A DNA stretch of 64,000 bases from contig NZ_PDBX01000001.1 in the NCBI RefSeq assembly GCF_002564105.1, positions 4,898,001 to 4,962,000 of the forward strand, written 5' to 3'. The first letter of the stretch is position 1. The number at the start of each line of letters is the position of its first letter. Below are positions 56,025 to 64,000 of this stretch, in pieces. The position numbers and the translations under genes are program-made. The notes under the pieces were generated by a model, which ran no database searches, was not told the origin of the DNA, and was given only the letters and a program-made list of their open reading frames with translations. The stretch is from Collimonas sp. PA-H2 (GTDB taxonomy: Bacteria; Pseudomonadota; Gammaproteobacteria; Burkholderiales; Burkholderiaceae_D).

Positions 56025-56471
56025 ATGCAATTCACCAAATTTACAGATTTCGGCTTGCGCGTTTTGATGTATCTGGCGGCCACCCCGGAGCAGGGCATGA
56101 TTACGGTAGGCGAGCTGGCAAGTCATTTCGATATCCCCAAGAATCATCTGAACAAGGTGGTCAACCGCCTGGTCAAGCTGGGCTGGATCAGCGCCACGCC
56201 GGGGCGCAACGGCGGCTTGCGGATGGCGCAGGCGCCGGCCGGTTTGCTGCTGGGCGACATCCTGAGTGCGCTGGAAGGACACAAGGGGCTGGTGGATTGC
56301 GATGAGCCGCCGTGCGCATTGCGCGGCAGCTGCCACTTGAAGCGGGTGCTGGATATCGGTCAGCGCGAATTCTATGCCGGCATGAACCGGTATAACCTGG
56401 CCGAACTGGTGATGCCACCGACCTCGACGGTGATTGCGCGCATGCAGTTCCAGCCTATGGCCGTGCACTGA
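56025..56471 (+). CDS. nsrR: Nitric oxide-sensing Rrf2 repressor NsrR
   Basis: 148 residues from ATG 56025 (MQFTKFTDFGLRVLMYLA, the family start). The winged helix contains GELASHFDIPKNHLNKVVNR and PGRNGGLRMA. Cys92, Cys97 and Cys103 (CDEPPCALRGSC) have the same spacing as the [Fe-S] ligands of E. coli NsrR (C-x4-C-x5-C). NO destroys the cluster and lifts repression. hmp, the classic target, follows and carries a matching operator. Confidence 0.92.
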   Translation: MQFTKFTDFGLRVLMYLAATPEQGMITVGELASHFDIPKNHLNKVVNRLVKLGWISATPGRNGGLRMAQAPAGLLLGDILSALEGHKGLVDCDEPPCALRGSCHLKRVLDIGQREFYAGMNRYNLAELVMPPTSTVIARMQFQPMAVH

Positions 56472-56545
56472 TTTCATCGATTGCCGGAGCGCCGTCCGTT
56501 CCTTTCCAGGTATGGGTAAATATGGCGGCGCGTTTTTTTAATCTA

Positions 56546-56570
56546 ATTGTAGTATTTTAAATGTCACAAT
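56546..56570 (+). promoter_or_regulatory. NsrR-type operator upstream of hmp
   Basis: A 25-base imperfect palindrome with ATTGT (56546-56550) and ACAAT (56566-56570) around a central ATTTTAAAT. It aligns base for base in length with the site at 55946-55970. It ends just before the AGGAG of hmp, so a bound repressor would cover the promoter region. Confidence 0.7.
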
Positions 56571-56581
56571 AGGAGTTTGAT

Positions 56582-57790
56582 ATGCTTTCAGCCGCTTCCC
56601 GTCCCTACATCGCCGCTTCCGTTCCTGTCCTGCGCGAGCATGGCGTCAGCATTACCCGCTGCTTCTACCAGCGCTTGTTTGCCGCGCATCCCGAACTGAA
56701 GAACATCTTCAACATGCCGAACCAGGAATCCGGCAGCCAGCAACAGGCGCTGGCCTCGGCCATCTTCGCCTATGCCGCCAACATCGATAATCCCGCCGCG
56801 CTGGCGCCGGTCATCAGCCGCATCGTGCAAAAGCATGTCAGCCTGGGAATCCGCGCCGAGCACTATCCGATCGTCGGCAAGCATCTCTTGGACGCCATCG
56901 CCGAAATCCTCGGCGTCGCCGCCACGCCGGATTTGCTGGCCGCCTGGGCTGAAGCCTATGGCTTGCTGGCGGATACCCTGATCGCGGAAGAACGCAGGCT
57001 GTACCAAGCGCATGGCGTCGAGCCGGGCGAATACCGCGCGGTCAGGATAGTCCGCAAACAGAAGGAAAGCGACACTGTCAGTTCCTTCTATCTGCAGGCC
57101 AGCGACGGCGCCGAACTGCCGCCATTCCAGCCGGGCCAGTACATCAGCGTCGCCGTCAATGTCGCCGAACTGTCCTTGCGCCAGCTGCGCCAATACAGCC
57201 TGTCCGGCGCGCCGGGCAGCGGCCACTGGCGCATCAGCGTCAAGCGTGAGGAGGGCAGTCCGGCTGGATTGGTGTCGAACCTGCTGCACGACCGGTTCCA
57301 GGAAGGCGACGTGCTCTGGGTCAGCCCGCCCTGCGGCGATTTCGTGCTGCCGTCGGGTGACATGGATACGCCGCTGGTGCTGATCAGCGCCGGCGTTGGC
57401 GTCACGCCGATGATGAGCATGCTGCACAGCAGCCTGCAGTTGAGCCCGCAACGGCCGGTCAACTTCCTGTATGCCACGCTCGATGGCCGGCATCATCCGC
57501 TCAAGCGGGAACTGGACAGCCTGCTGCTGCTGCACAGCCAGATGCAATCCTATGTGGCTTATGAAAGGCCGGCGGCGAATGATTGCGTGCCGCAGGATTA
57601 CCAGCAGCAAGGCTACCTGCAGCTGGCGGCCGTGCCCGATGCACTGCTGCCGCAGAACGCTGCGTATTTCCTGTGCGGCCCGGCGCCGTTCATGCGCGCC
57701 CAGCGCAATGCCTTGCTGGCGCGCGGCGTACCGGAACGGCAGATCCAGCAAGAAGTCTTTGGTCCTTCCTTGCTCGAGCACCTGCAATAA
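56582..57790 (+). CDS. hmp: Flavohemoglobin, nitric oxide dioxygenase
   Basis: 402 residues with a strong AGGAG. The globin domain (1 to about 140) includes FYQRLFAAHPELKNIFNMPN and the proximal His in IVQKHVSLGIRAEHYPIVG. The FAD domain (about 150-260) has LRQLRQYSLSGAPG, and the NAD domain (about 265-400) has LISAGVGVTPMMSML and AAYFLCGPAPFMRAQ. It turns NO and O2 into nitrate. NsrR control is supported by gene order and the shared operator. Confidence 0.96.
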   Translation: MLSAASRPYIAASVPVLREHGVSITRCFYQRLFAAHPELKNIFNMPNQESGSQQQALASAIFAYAANIDNPAALAPVISRIVQKHVSLGIRAEHYPIVGKHLLDAIAEILGVAATPDLLAAWAEAYGLLADTLIAEERRLYQAHGVEPGEYRAVRIVRKQKESDTVSSFYLQASDGAELPPFQPGQYISVAVNVAELSLRQLRQYSLSGAPGSGHWRISVKREEGSPAGLVSNLLHDRFQEGDVLWVSPPCGDFVLPSGDMDTPLVLISAGVGVTPMMSMLHSSLQLSPQRPVNFLYATLDGRHHPLKRELDSLLLLHSQMQSYVAYERPAANDCVPQDYQQQGYLQLAAVPDALLPQNAAYFLCGPAPFMRAQRNALLARGVPERQIQQEVFGPSLLEHLQ

Positions 57791-58021
57791 GCGCTAGACA
57801 AGCGGCAGGCATGCGAGATCGCCAGCGGCTGAAACGGCTACGCATTTCCGCAGCCGCTTCAGCCGCCGCGAATCGTTCTTCCGATTGTCAAACAAGAGCG
57901 TAAATACGGCCAGATGAATGTCAAATCATCGCCATCAAATCGGACCTGGATTCCTGGTGACGATTCTCATTTCAATGTGGTAATGTCTCACTCCTAAAAA
58001 TTATTTATTGTTAGGAAGACG

Positions 58022-60079
58022 ATGCGAATTCATTGGCTTTTTGCGGTACTGCTGGTTCCAGGCATGAGCATGGCGGCGGAGGGGATGTGGACCTTGGACA
58101 ATTTGCCGAAGGCGAAGATGCAGGCCGAATACGGGTTCACCCCGAGCGATGCATGGATCAAGCGCACCATGCTGGGATCGGCACGGATTGCCGGCGGCTG
58201 TTCGGCATCCTTTGTTTCGAAAGACGGGCTGGTGATGACCAATCATCACTGTGCATCTGAATGCCTGGACCAGATGTCGACGGCGAAAAAGAACCTGATC
58301 AAGGACGGCTTCCTGGCCAAGAACCGCGAGCAGGAACTGAGCTGCCCGGAAATCGAACTGAACCGGCTGGAACAGATCACCGACGTCACCAGCGAGGTCA
58401 AGAAAGCCACCGCAGGGCTGGACGGCGCCGCCTTCAAGAACGCGCAGAATGCCGTCAAGGCCAAGCTGACATCGGCCTGCGTCGGCAACGACAAGGAAAC
58501 CGTCCGTTGCGACGTCGTCGACCTGTATCACGGCGGCCAGTACCAGGTTTATAAATACCATCGCTTCCAGGATACGCGCCTGGTATGGGCGCCGGAAAAG
58601 GCTGCCGCGTTCTTCGGCGGCGATCCGGACAACTTCAATTTCCCGCGCTACGACCTCGACATCACTTTGCTGCGCGCCTATGAAGACGGCAAGCCTGCCA
58701 AGATCGCGGATTACTTCCCGTTCAGTAAAGACGGTGCGAAAGAAGGCGAAATGGTGTTCGTCACCGGCCAGCCGGGTTCGACCCAGCGCCAGCTGACCGT
58801 CTCGCAGCTGACCACCATGCGCGACCTGACCCTGGTCAACACGCTGATCCGCTTGTCGGAATTGCGCGGCGTGCTGGAACAGTACGGCAAGAGCAGCCCG
58901 GAAGCAGCGCGCAATGCCGGACAGATGCTGTTCGGCGTGGAAAACGGTTACAAGGCCTTGCGCGGACGCCTGAGCGCCTTGCAAGACCCGGTGCTGATGC
59001 AGCAGAAACAGGACGACGAAACCGCCTTGCGTAAATTCGTGGCGCAGACGCCGGCGCTGCAAGCCAAGGTTGGCGGCGCCTGGGATGCGATTGCCGCTTC
59101 CCAGCAAGCCTATCGCCAGATCGAAGCGCCTTACGGCATGATCGAAGGCGGCCGCGGCTTCAGCAGCAAGTACTTCAGCTACGCGCGCGACCTGGTGCGC
59201 GGTGCGGAAGAACGCGCCAAGCCGAACGGCGAACGCCTGCCTGAATATGCCGACGCCAAGCTGCCGGAAGTAGAGCAGGAATTGTTTTCCACGGCCCCGG
59301 TTTATCCTGATTTCGAAAAAGTGACGCTCGGGCTTTCACTCACCAAGATGCGTGAAATCCTTGGCACCGACGACGCTTTCGTCAAGCAGGTGCTGGGCAA
59401 GCAATCGCCGGATCAGCTCAGCGCGGCCTTGATCGACAACACCAGGCTGGGCGACCCGGCAGTGCGCAAGGCGTTGTGGCAGGGCGGCAAGGAAGCCATC
59501 CTGAAATCCGACGATCCGTTCATCAAGATGGAGCTGGCGCTGGACCCGGCCGCGCGCGCGATCCGCAGCCGTTATGAAAAGGAAGTGGAATCGGTTCAGC
59601 AAAAGAACTCGGAACTGATCGCCCAAGCCCGTTTTGCCCAGCAAGGCACCAGCGCTTATCCGGATGCGACTTTTACCCTGCGCTTGTCGTATGGTGAAGT
59701 GAAGGGCTGGAAAGAGGGCGACCAGCAGATTCCGCCGTTCACCACCATCGGCGGCGCCTTTGCCCGCGACACCGGCGCCGATCCGTTCGCCTTGCCGGCT
59801 TCCTGGCACGTCCCCAAGAGCAAGCTGAACCTGGCGCAACGCTATAACCTGGCCACCACCAACGACATCATCGGCGGCAATTCCGGTAGCCCGATGATCA
59901 ATCGCAACGGCGAAATCGTCGGCTTGATTTTCGACGGCAATATCCACTCGCTGGGCGGCGCCTTCTGGTATGACCAACGCTTCAACCGTTCGGTGGCGGT
60001 GCATAGCGGGGCGATCCTGGAAACCCTGGAAAAGGTCTATGGCGGCGGCGAGCTGGCCAAGGAAATCCTGGCGCACTAG
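58022..60079 (+). CDS. S46 family dipeptidyl-peptidase (DPP7-like)
   Basis: 685 residues with a signal peptide ending SMAAE. The chymotrypsin-like triad is visible: His76 in GLVMTNHHCASEC, an Asp in FPRYDLDITLL, and Ser621 in IIGGNSGSPMINRNG. The residue 18 positions after the Ser is Gly639 (FDGN); in characterised S46 enzymes Gly here marks DPP7 (hydrophobic P1 residue) and Arg marks DPP11 (acidic). It releases dipeptides from peptide N-termini in the periplasm. It is a single gene. Confidence 0.92.
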   Translation: MRIHWLFAVLLVPGMSMAAEGMWTLDNLPKAKMQAEYGFTPSDAWIKRTMLGSARIAGGCSASFVSKDGLVMTNHHCASECLDQMSTAKKNLIKDGFLAKNREQELSCPEIELNRLEQITDVTSEVKKATAGLDGAAFKNAQNAVKAKLTSACVGNDKETVRCDVVDLYHGGQYQVYKYHRFQDTRLVWAPEKAAAFFGGDPDNFNFPRYDLDITLLRAYEDGKPAKIADYFPFSKDGAKEGEMVFVTGQPGSTQRQLTVSQLTTMRDLTLVNTLIRLSELRGVLEQYGKSSPEAARNAGQMLFGVENGYKALRGRLSALQDPVLMQQKQDDETALRKFVAQTPALQAKVGGAWDAIAASQQAYRQIEAPYGMIEGGRGFSSKYFSYARDLVRGAEERAKPNGERLPEYADAKLPEVEQELFSTAPVYPDFEKVTLGLSLTKMREILGTDDAFVKQVLGKQSPDQLSAALIDNTRLGDPAVRKALWQGGKEAILKSDDPFIKMELALDPAARAIRSRYEKEVESVQQKNSELIAQARFAQQGTSAYPDATFTLRLSYGEVKGWKEGDQQIPPFTTIGGAFARDTGADPFALPASWHVPKSKLNLAQRYNLATTNDIIGGNSGSPMINRNGEIVGLIFDGNIHSLGGAFWYDQRFNRSVAVHSGAILETLEKVYGGGELAKEILAH

Positions 60080-60103
60080 GAAAAGCGCATTTCTCATATA
60101 ATG

Positions 60104-60138
60104 AATCCCTCCCGGTGGCGACGCCGGGAGGGATTTTT
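60104..60138 (+). terminator. Intrinsic terminator of the S46 gene
   Basis: AATCCCTCCCGG (60104-60115) and CCGGGAGGGATT (60124-60135) pair perfectly, followed by Ts. Confidence 0.88.
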
Positions 60139-60182
60139 CATTGCAGCTTCCGTCGATAGCCTGTCCTTTCAAGGAGAGTGAT

Positions 60183-60749
60183 TTGGAAATTTTAATTCTC
60201 GGCCTGCTGCTGTTCATCGGCCTTCACCTGATTCCCACCTTGCCGACTCTGAAAGCCGGCATGCTGCAATCGTTGGGCGAAAACCGCTACAAAGCCATGT
60301 TCGCCATCCTGGCTGCGCTTGCGCTGATCCTGATCATCGTCGGCTATGCCAAGGCGCCGGGCGAACCGCGTTTTTTCAACTCGTTCATTGGCGCGAGACA
60401 TGGCGCTCCGCTGGCCATGGTGATCAGTTTCATCCTGCTGGCAGCGGCGAACATGAAAGGCCACATCCGCGCCTGGGTCAAGCATCCCATGCTGCTGGGG
60501 GTAGGTATCTGGGCGCTGGTGCATCTGCTGGCCAATGGCCACGAAAAGGCGACCATCCTGTTTTCCGCGTTCCTGGCTTTTGTCGTGATTGACTTGATTT
60601 CCGTGCTCAGGCGCGGCAGCTACAAACCGTTCGAGCCGGCACTGAAGTACGATGTGATCGCGGTGGTTTCGGGATTGCTGCTGGCGCTGCTGGTAATGAC
60701 TTTCCATCGCCAGTTGATGGGAGTGGCGGTGGTGCCGTGGGGGCGGTAA
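60183..60749 (+). CDS. NnrU family membrane protein
   Basis: 188 residues from TTG 60183, chosen because AAGGAG lies seven bases upstream and the protein then begins MEILILGLLLFIGLHLIPTL, the family start; an ATG at 60141 lies before the ribosome-binding site. About five hydrophobic segments follow, with RHGAPLAMVISFILL and WVKHPMLLGVGIWALVHLLA characteristic of NnrU. The family is linked to nitric oxide respiration in denitrifiers, but most members are of unknown function. It lies 2.4 kb after hmp. Confidence 0.88.
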   Translation: MEILILGLLLFIGLHLIPTLPTLKAGMLQSLGENRYKAMFAILAALALILIIVGYAKAPGEPRFFNSFIGARHGAPLAMVISFILLAAANMKGHIRAWVKHPMLLGVGIWALVHLLANGHEKATILFSAFLAFVVIDLISVLRRGSYKPFEPALKYDVIAVVSGLLLALLVMTFHRQLMGVAVVPWGR

Positions 60750-60793
60750 CAAAGTCAGGCACGTTGCAAATTCTCTTTTAACTCTGGATCGAT

Positions 60794-61114
60794 ATGAATT
60801 TTCTGCAATACGTGGCGACTTTTTTCGCCGGCGCGTTTCTGTGCAACTGCATCCCGCACTTGTCCTGCGGTTTGCGCGGGGAGCTGTTTCCCACGCCGTT
60901 CGCCAAGCCGCGCGGGGTGGGCGATTCGTCGCCGGCCGCGAACTTCCTGTGGGGTTTGGCCAATCTCGTGGCCGGCGCTCTGTTGTATGCGGCTTATCCG
61001 TTTACAGTTGGCGTCAACCTTGGATCGGTCTTGTTCTTGGCAGGCTTCCTGATCCTGGGACTGTACCTATCGCGCCATTTCGGCGCAGTCCGCCGGAACA
61101 ATAATCCGCGATAA
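60794..61114 (+). CDS. Small hypothetical membrane protein
   Basis: 106 residues with membrane segments at about 1-22, 50-70 and 74-94. A conserved-looking loop, CIPHLSCGLRGELFPTPFAK followed by GVGDSSPAANFLWG, lies between the first two. I do not recognise a function. It is 44 bases after the NnrU-like gene and convergent with nnr. Confidence 0.75.
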   Translation: MNFLQYVATFFAGAFLCNCIPHLSCGLRGELFPTPFAKPRGVGDSSPAANFLWGLANLVAGALLYAAYPFTVGVNLGSVLFLAGFLILGLYLSRHFGAVRRNNNPR

Positions 61115-61124
61115 AGCCTGGCCG

Positions 61125-62630
61125 TCAGCGCTCCTGCAGCAGCTGGTTCAGCAGTAGCCGGACTTCCGGAATCAGCTCGCCCGCGGTCAGGCCGACCGGT
61201 CCCATGCCTTGTTCGACCAGCTGGTCGGCGGCGCGGCCGTGCAGCCATGTTGCCGCCAGCGCCGCTTCCCATTGCGGCCAGCCTTGCGCCAGCAGGGCGC
61301 CGCAGATGCCGGACAGGACATCGCCGCTGCCGGCGGTAGCCAGCGCCGGATTGCCGGTGGGATTGACCGCCACTGCGCCGTCGGCGCGGGCGATGATGCT
61401 GCCGACGCCCTTCAGCACCACCACCGCATTGAAGCGGCAAGCCAGCTTGCGCGCCGCCGTTACCCGGTCGGCCTGGATTTCGCTGGTGCTGAGGCCGAGC
61501 AGGCGCGCAGCTTCCAGCGGATGCGGCGTCATCAGTATGGCGTGCTGGCGCTGCGCTGCCTGGATCTGCAACTGCGGCTGGCGCGCCAGCAGATTGAGGG
61601 CGTCGGCGTCCAGCACCAGCCAGCTGAGCGCATCCAGCGCGCGCGTCAGCAAGGCCTGCGCGCTGTCGGCCATACCCATGCCGGGACCGAGCACCAGCAC
61701 GGCGGCAGAAAAATCCAGATCGTCGGCGTGGCGGCACATCAGTTCCGGCTGCATGCTGTCATATGCCGGCGGATTATCCGCAAAGCCGACCAGCACACGG
61801 CCGGCGCCGCATTTGAGGGCGGTGCGCGCTGCCAGGATCGGCGCGCCGGTCATGCCGGGGGCGCCGCCGATCACGGCGACGTTGCCAAAACTGCCCTTGT
61901 GGGAATTACGCCTGCGCGGCAGAAGGTAGTCGCGGAACAGATCAGGCTGATTCAGCCACATGCCCGGCGCCGGCAGGTGCTGCTCTGCAATCTCCAGCGT
62001 TGCCAGTTCGACGCTTCCGGCATAATCGGGGCCGTCGCCGGTATGCAGGCCGGCTTTGTTGGCGATGAAGGTGATGGTGTGGCTGGCGGCGACGGCGATG
62101 CCGCTGGCGCCGCCAAGCACGGCGCCGGTATCGGCATCCAGCCCGCTCGGCACATCGAGCGCCAGCAGCGGGCAGGGCATGGCGTTCACCGCCTGCACCA
62201 GGCTGCGCCAGTCGCCGTCGAGCGGGCGGCTGAGGCCGATGCCGAAAAGGCCGTCGATGACCAGCGTCCATTGCGCGCTGTCGATGTCGGCAAACTGTTC
62301 GGGCGGCATCAGGTGCACGCCTTGTTGCTGGGCGCGGGCTAACGCCTGGGAGGCGTCGGGCGGCAATTGCGAGGGCGGGGCTGTCAGCAAAAGCAGCACT
62401 TCGGCGCCGGCTTCGGCCAGGCCGGCTGCCGCTTCCATGGCGTCGCCGCCATTGTTGCCGGGACCGGCCAGCACCAGGATCGCGGCGCTGTGAGGCGGGC
62501 AGGGGAGCAGGCGCAGGGCGGCTTGGGCGGCGGCCTGGCCGGCGCGTTGCATCAGGGTATAGGAGGGCAGATTGCGCAAGGCTGCCTGCTCGATTTTCCG
62601 GATCTCGGCGATGGAGTAGATGGCGCTCAT
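61125..62630 (-). CDS. nnr: Bifunctional NAD(P)HX epimerase / ADP-dependent dehydratase
   Basis: 501 residues from ATG 62630 (MSAIYSIAEIRKIEQAAL). The N-terminal YjeF epimerase domain (about 1-215) has LVLAGPGNNGGDAMEAAAGL and LLALDVPSGLDADTG. The C-terminal ribokinase-like dehydratase domain (about 230-500) has GSFGNVAVIGGAPGMTGAPI, VLGPGMGMADSAQ, ILMTPHPLEAARLL and PALATAGSGDVLSGICGAL. It repairs hydrated NADH and NADPH. The ATG 12 codons upstream is less likely. Confidence 0.94.
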   Translation of the reverse strand: MSAIYSIAEIRKIEQAALRNLPSYTLMQRAGQAAAQAALRLLPCPPHSAAILVLAGPGNNGGDAMEAAAGLAEAGAEVLLLLTAPPSQLPPDASQALARAQQQGVHLMPPEQFADIDSAQWTLVIDGLFGIGLSRPLDGDWRSLVQAVNAMPCPLLALDVPSGLDADTGAVLGGASGIAVAASHTITFIANKAGLHTGDGPDYAGSVELATLEIAEQHLPAPGMWLNQPDLFRDYLLPRRRNSHKGSFGNVAVIGGAPGMTGAPILAARTALKCGAGRVLVGFADNPPAYDSMQPELMCRHADDLDFSAAVLVLGPGMGMADSAQALLTRALDALSWLVLDADALNLLARQPQLQIQAAQRQHAILMTPHPLEAARLLGLSTSEIQADRVTAARKLACRFNAVVVLKGVGSIIARADGAVAVNPTGNPALATAGSGDVLSGICGALLAQGWPQWEAALAATWLHGRAADQLVEQGMGPVGLTAGELIPEVRLLLNQLLQER

Positions 62631-62652
62631 GTTGGGACCTTGTCCATTCAGT

Positions 62653-62701
62653 GGGGACAGAGTCATTTTACGACGATACGGCCGGCCGTAAAAAAACTCT
62701 G
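62653..62701. repeat. Degenerate REP-like inverted repeat
   Basis: CAGAGT (62658-62663) pairs with ACTCTG (62696-62701) and TTTTACG with CGTAAAA inside (62666-62672, 62687-62693), centred on GGCCGGCC. The left edge GGGGACAGAGT matches the element at 5697-5743. It lies between dadA and nnr. Confidence 0.55.
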
Positions 62702-62744
62702 ATGCCGCCTGGCTGCGCCAGCCGCTCTTCCGTTGCGCCGTGTT

Positions 62745-64000
62745 TTAACGGTAACGCGCTACGGTCAGGCCGTCCAGATCTACTTCCGGCACCCGGCCGG
62801 AGACCTGGTCGGCCAGGACCTTGGCGGCGCCCAGGGCCATGCTCCAGCCGGAACCGCCGTGGGCGATGTTGACGAACACATTGCTGGCGCCGGTCGGTCC
62901 GATCAGCGGCACTTCGTCGGCCAGCATAGGCGTGTGGCCGCACCAGAAGCTGGCGCTGTTGAAGTTGGCGGCGTCGGGGAACCAGTCGTGCGCCACTTTC
63001 AGCAAGGTGCGCAGGGCTTTGTCGTCGAACGCCATGTCCTTGGCGCCGAATTCGGCGATGCCGGCCAGGCGCATGCGGGCGCCGATGCGCGCCATGGTGA
63101 TCTTGTAGCTGTCGTCCAGCACCGCCATCTGCGGCGCCACCTCATAGTTCTTGACGCTGGCGGTGGCGGTATAAGTCTTGATCGCGTGCAGCGGCAAGCG
63201 CAGTCCCAGCGGCCGCAGCAGTTGGGCGCTGGCGCTGCCGGCGGCGCACACCACGGCATCGGCGCTCAAGACTTCGCCGCCTATGTGCAGGCCGACCCGG
63301 GCGCCTTGCGGATCGATGGCGGTGACCGTGCTGTCGAAATGGAACTGCACTCCCAGGCCCTGCAGGATGGCTTTCAGCTGCTTGGTGAACAGGGTGCAGT
63401 TGCCGGAGCCGAGATCGGGAAAATGCAGGCCGCCGGCCAGATTGCCGGCGCTGGCCAGGGCCGGTTCCAGCGCCTGTACCGCGGCTTGGTCCAGCAGTTG
63501 GTGGGCAACCCCGCATTCGATCAGCAGCTCCCGCGTGGGCTGCAGCGCCGCCAGTTCGGCTTCGCTGCGAAACAGACGCAGCATACCCGGGCTTTGCTCG
63601 AAATCGAGCTGGAAATGCTGCTGTATCTGATCCAGCAAATCCTGGCTATAGGACGCCAGGCGCTGCATCTGGTGGGTATGGGAGCGAAAGCGCTGGATTT
63701 CGGATTCCGCCATCCAGCGCCGCATCCAGCGCCACAGCGAGGGGCTGAAACGGGCGTTGAGGACGTTGGCGGCTTCCTGGTTGAACATGCCGGCCAGGAT
63801 TTTCTTGCGCATGCCGGGTGCGGACCAAGGCAGGGCCGAACCGGCCGACAAGATGCCGGAATTACCCAGCGTCGATTGTTCGGCCACATTGCTGCGTTGT
63901 TCAACTACGGCGACCTGGTGCCCGGCTTCGGCGAGGAAGTAGGCGCTGCAGACTCCCATCACGCCGCCGCCGATCACCACGATTTGTTTCTGTGTCTGTT
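62745..64000 (-). CDS. dadA: D-amino acid dehydrogenase (DadA-like), 5' end outside window
   Basis: The frame is open to the window edge (codons TQKQIVVIGGG precede the GTG at 63980), so the true start lies beyond 64000. The visible 418 codons begin with the FAD fold IVVIGGGVMGVCSAYFLAEA. NSGILSAGSALPWSAPGM, DAVVCAAGSASAQLL, and the C-terminal NVFVNIAHGGSGWSMALGAA are typical of DadA. It oxidises D-amino acids, such as the D-alanine made by Alr, and passes electrons to the respiratory chain. Confidence 0.9.
   Translation of the reverse strand, partial: QTQKQIVVIGGGVMGVCSAYFLAEAGHQVAVVEQRSNVAEQSTLGNSGILSAGSALPWSAPGMRKKILAGMFNQEAANVLNARFSPSLWRWMRRWMAESEIQRFRSHTHQMQRLASYSQDLLDQIQQHFQLDFEQSPGMLRLFRSEAELAALQPTRELLIECGVAHQLLDQAAVQALEPALASAGNLAGGLHFPDLGSGNCTLFTKQLKAILQGLGVQFHFDSTVTAIDPQGARVGLHIGGEVLSADAVVCAAGSASAQLLRPLGLRLPLHAIKTYTATASVKNYEVAPQMAVLDDSYKITMARIGARMRLAGIAEFGAKDMAFDDKALRTLLKVAHDWFPDAANFNSASFWCGHTPMLADEVPLIGPTGASNVFVNIAHGGSGWSMALGAAKVLADQVSGRVPEVDLDGLTVARYR

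Noticed and set aside
57791..58021. Possible small gene between hmp and the S46 peptidase
   Set aside because: Only short frames without ribosome-binding sites; an imperfect GC-rich hairpin (about 57820-57870) is the only structure seen.
1..64000. CRISPR array, prophage, integrase or insertion sequence
   Set aside because: No regularly spaced direct repeats, transposase, integrase or phage structural genes were seen. tRNA-Leu and tRNA-Asp both have ordinary flanks with terminators and no duplicated 3' ends nearby.

Overview
The window looks like about 64 kb of chromosome from a GC-rich betaproteobacterium of the order Burkholderiales. Gene order and protein style suggest Oxalobacteraceae, close to Collimonas. 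That placement rests on recognised gene neighbourhoods (tig-clpP-clpX-lon-hupB-ppiD; yicC-kinase-phosphatase-rph; lplT/alr-radA; tsaB-rimI-UDG), not on a database search. Coding density is high. I see no prophage, insertion sequence, integrase, CRISPR array or rRNA operon.

Layout. 1-8.1 kb: the 3' end of hom, an LprI-like secreted protein, an OprD-type porin, yicC, a soluble Ser/Thr kinase with its PP2C phosphatase, rph, a TatD nuclease and a secreted ankyrin protein. 8.1-12.5 kb: lldD and the squalene operon hpnCDE. 12.7-17.2 kb: an RND efflux adaptor and pump, then tRNA-Leu(UAG). 17.4-27.2 kb: creA and the protein quality control block tig, clpP, clpX, lon, hupB, tRNA-Asp(GUC), ppiD. 27.2-35.4 kb: a periplasmic alpha-carbonic anhydrase, tesA/ybbA, a small membrane protein, a YdcF protein, a LysR regulator, a thioredoxin, and the overlapping operon tsaB-rimI-UDG-DUF1853. 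35.5-46.3 kb: an outer-membrane protein, lplT/alr, radA, formaldehyde detoxification (frmA-fghA), TerC behind a yybP-ykoY manganese riboswitch, and a LysR gene divergent from aceB. 46.4-51.6 kb: a REPIN-like repeat and a TetR-controlled tripartite MFS efflux operon. 51.6-55.7 kb: a Csu-like archaic chaperone-usher pilus operon. 55.9-60.1 kb: nsrR and hmp with matching NsrR-type operators, and an S46 dipeptidyl peptidase. 60.2-64 kb: an NnrU-like gene, a small membrane protein, NAD(P)HX repair (nnr), and dadA running off the end.

The most informative signals outside the genes are: the Mn2+ riboswitch in front of terC; two matching 25-bp palindromes before nsrR and hmp; a palindrome lying over the -10 box of each efflux operon; a 114-bp REPIN-like pair of inverted REP units; and a repeated arrangement (-10 hexamer, exactly 7 nt, ATG) before the tatD-like, thioredoxin and tsaB genes, which predicts leaderless mRNAs. 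I found no convincingly new multi-gene system. The best candidates for new biology are the UDG-DUF1853 pair, the orphan YbbA ATPase with a coiled-coil membrane protein in place of a permease, and the squalene operon lacking a cyclase and divergent from an RND pump.
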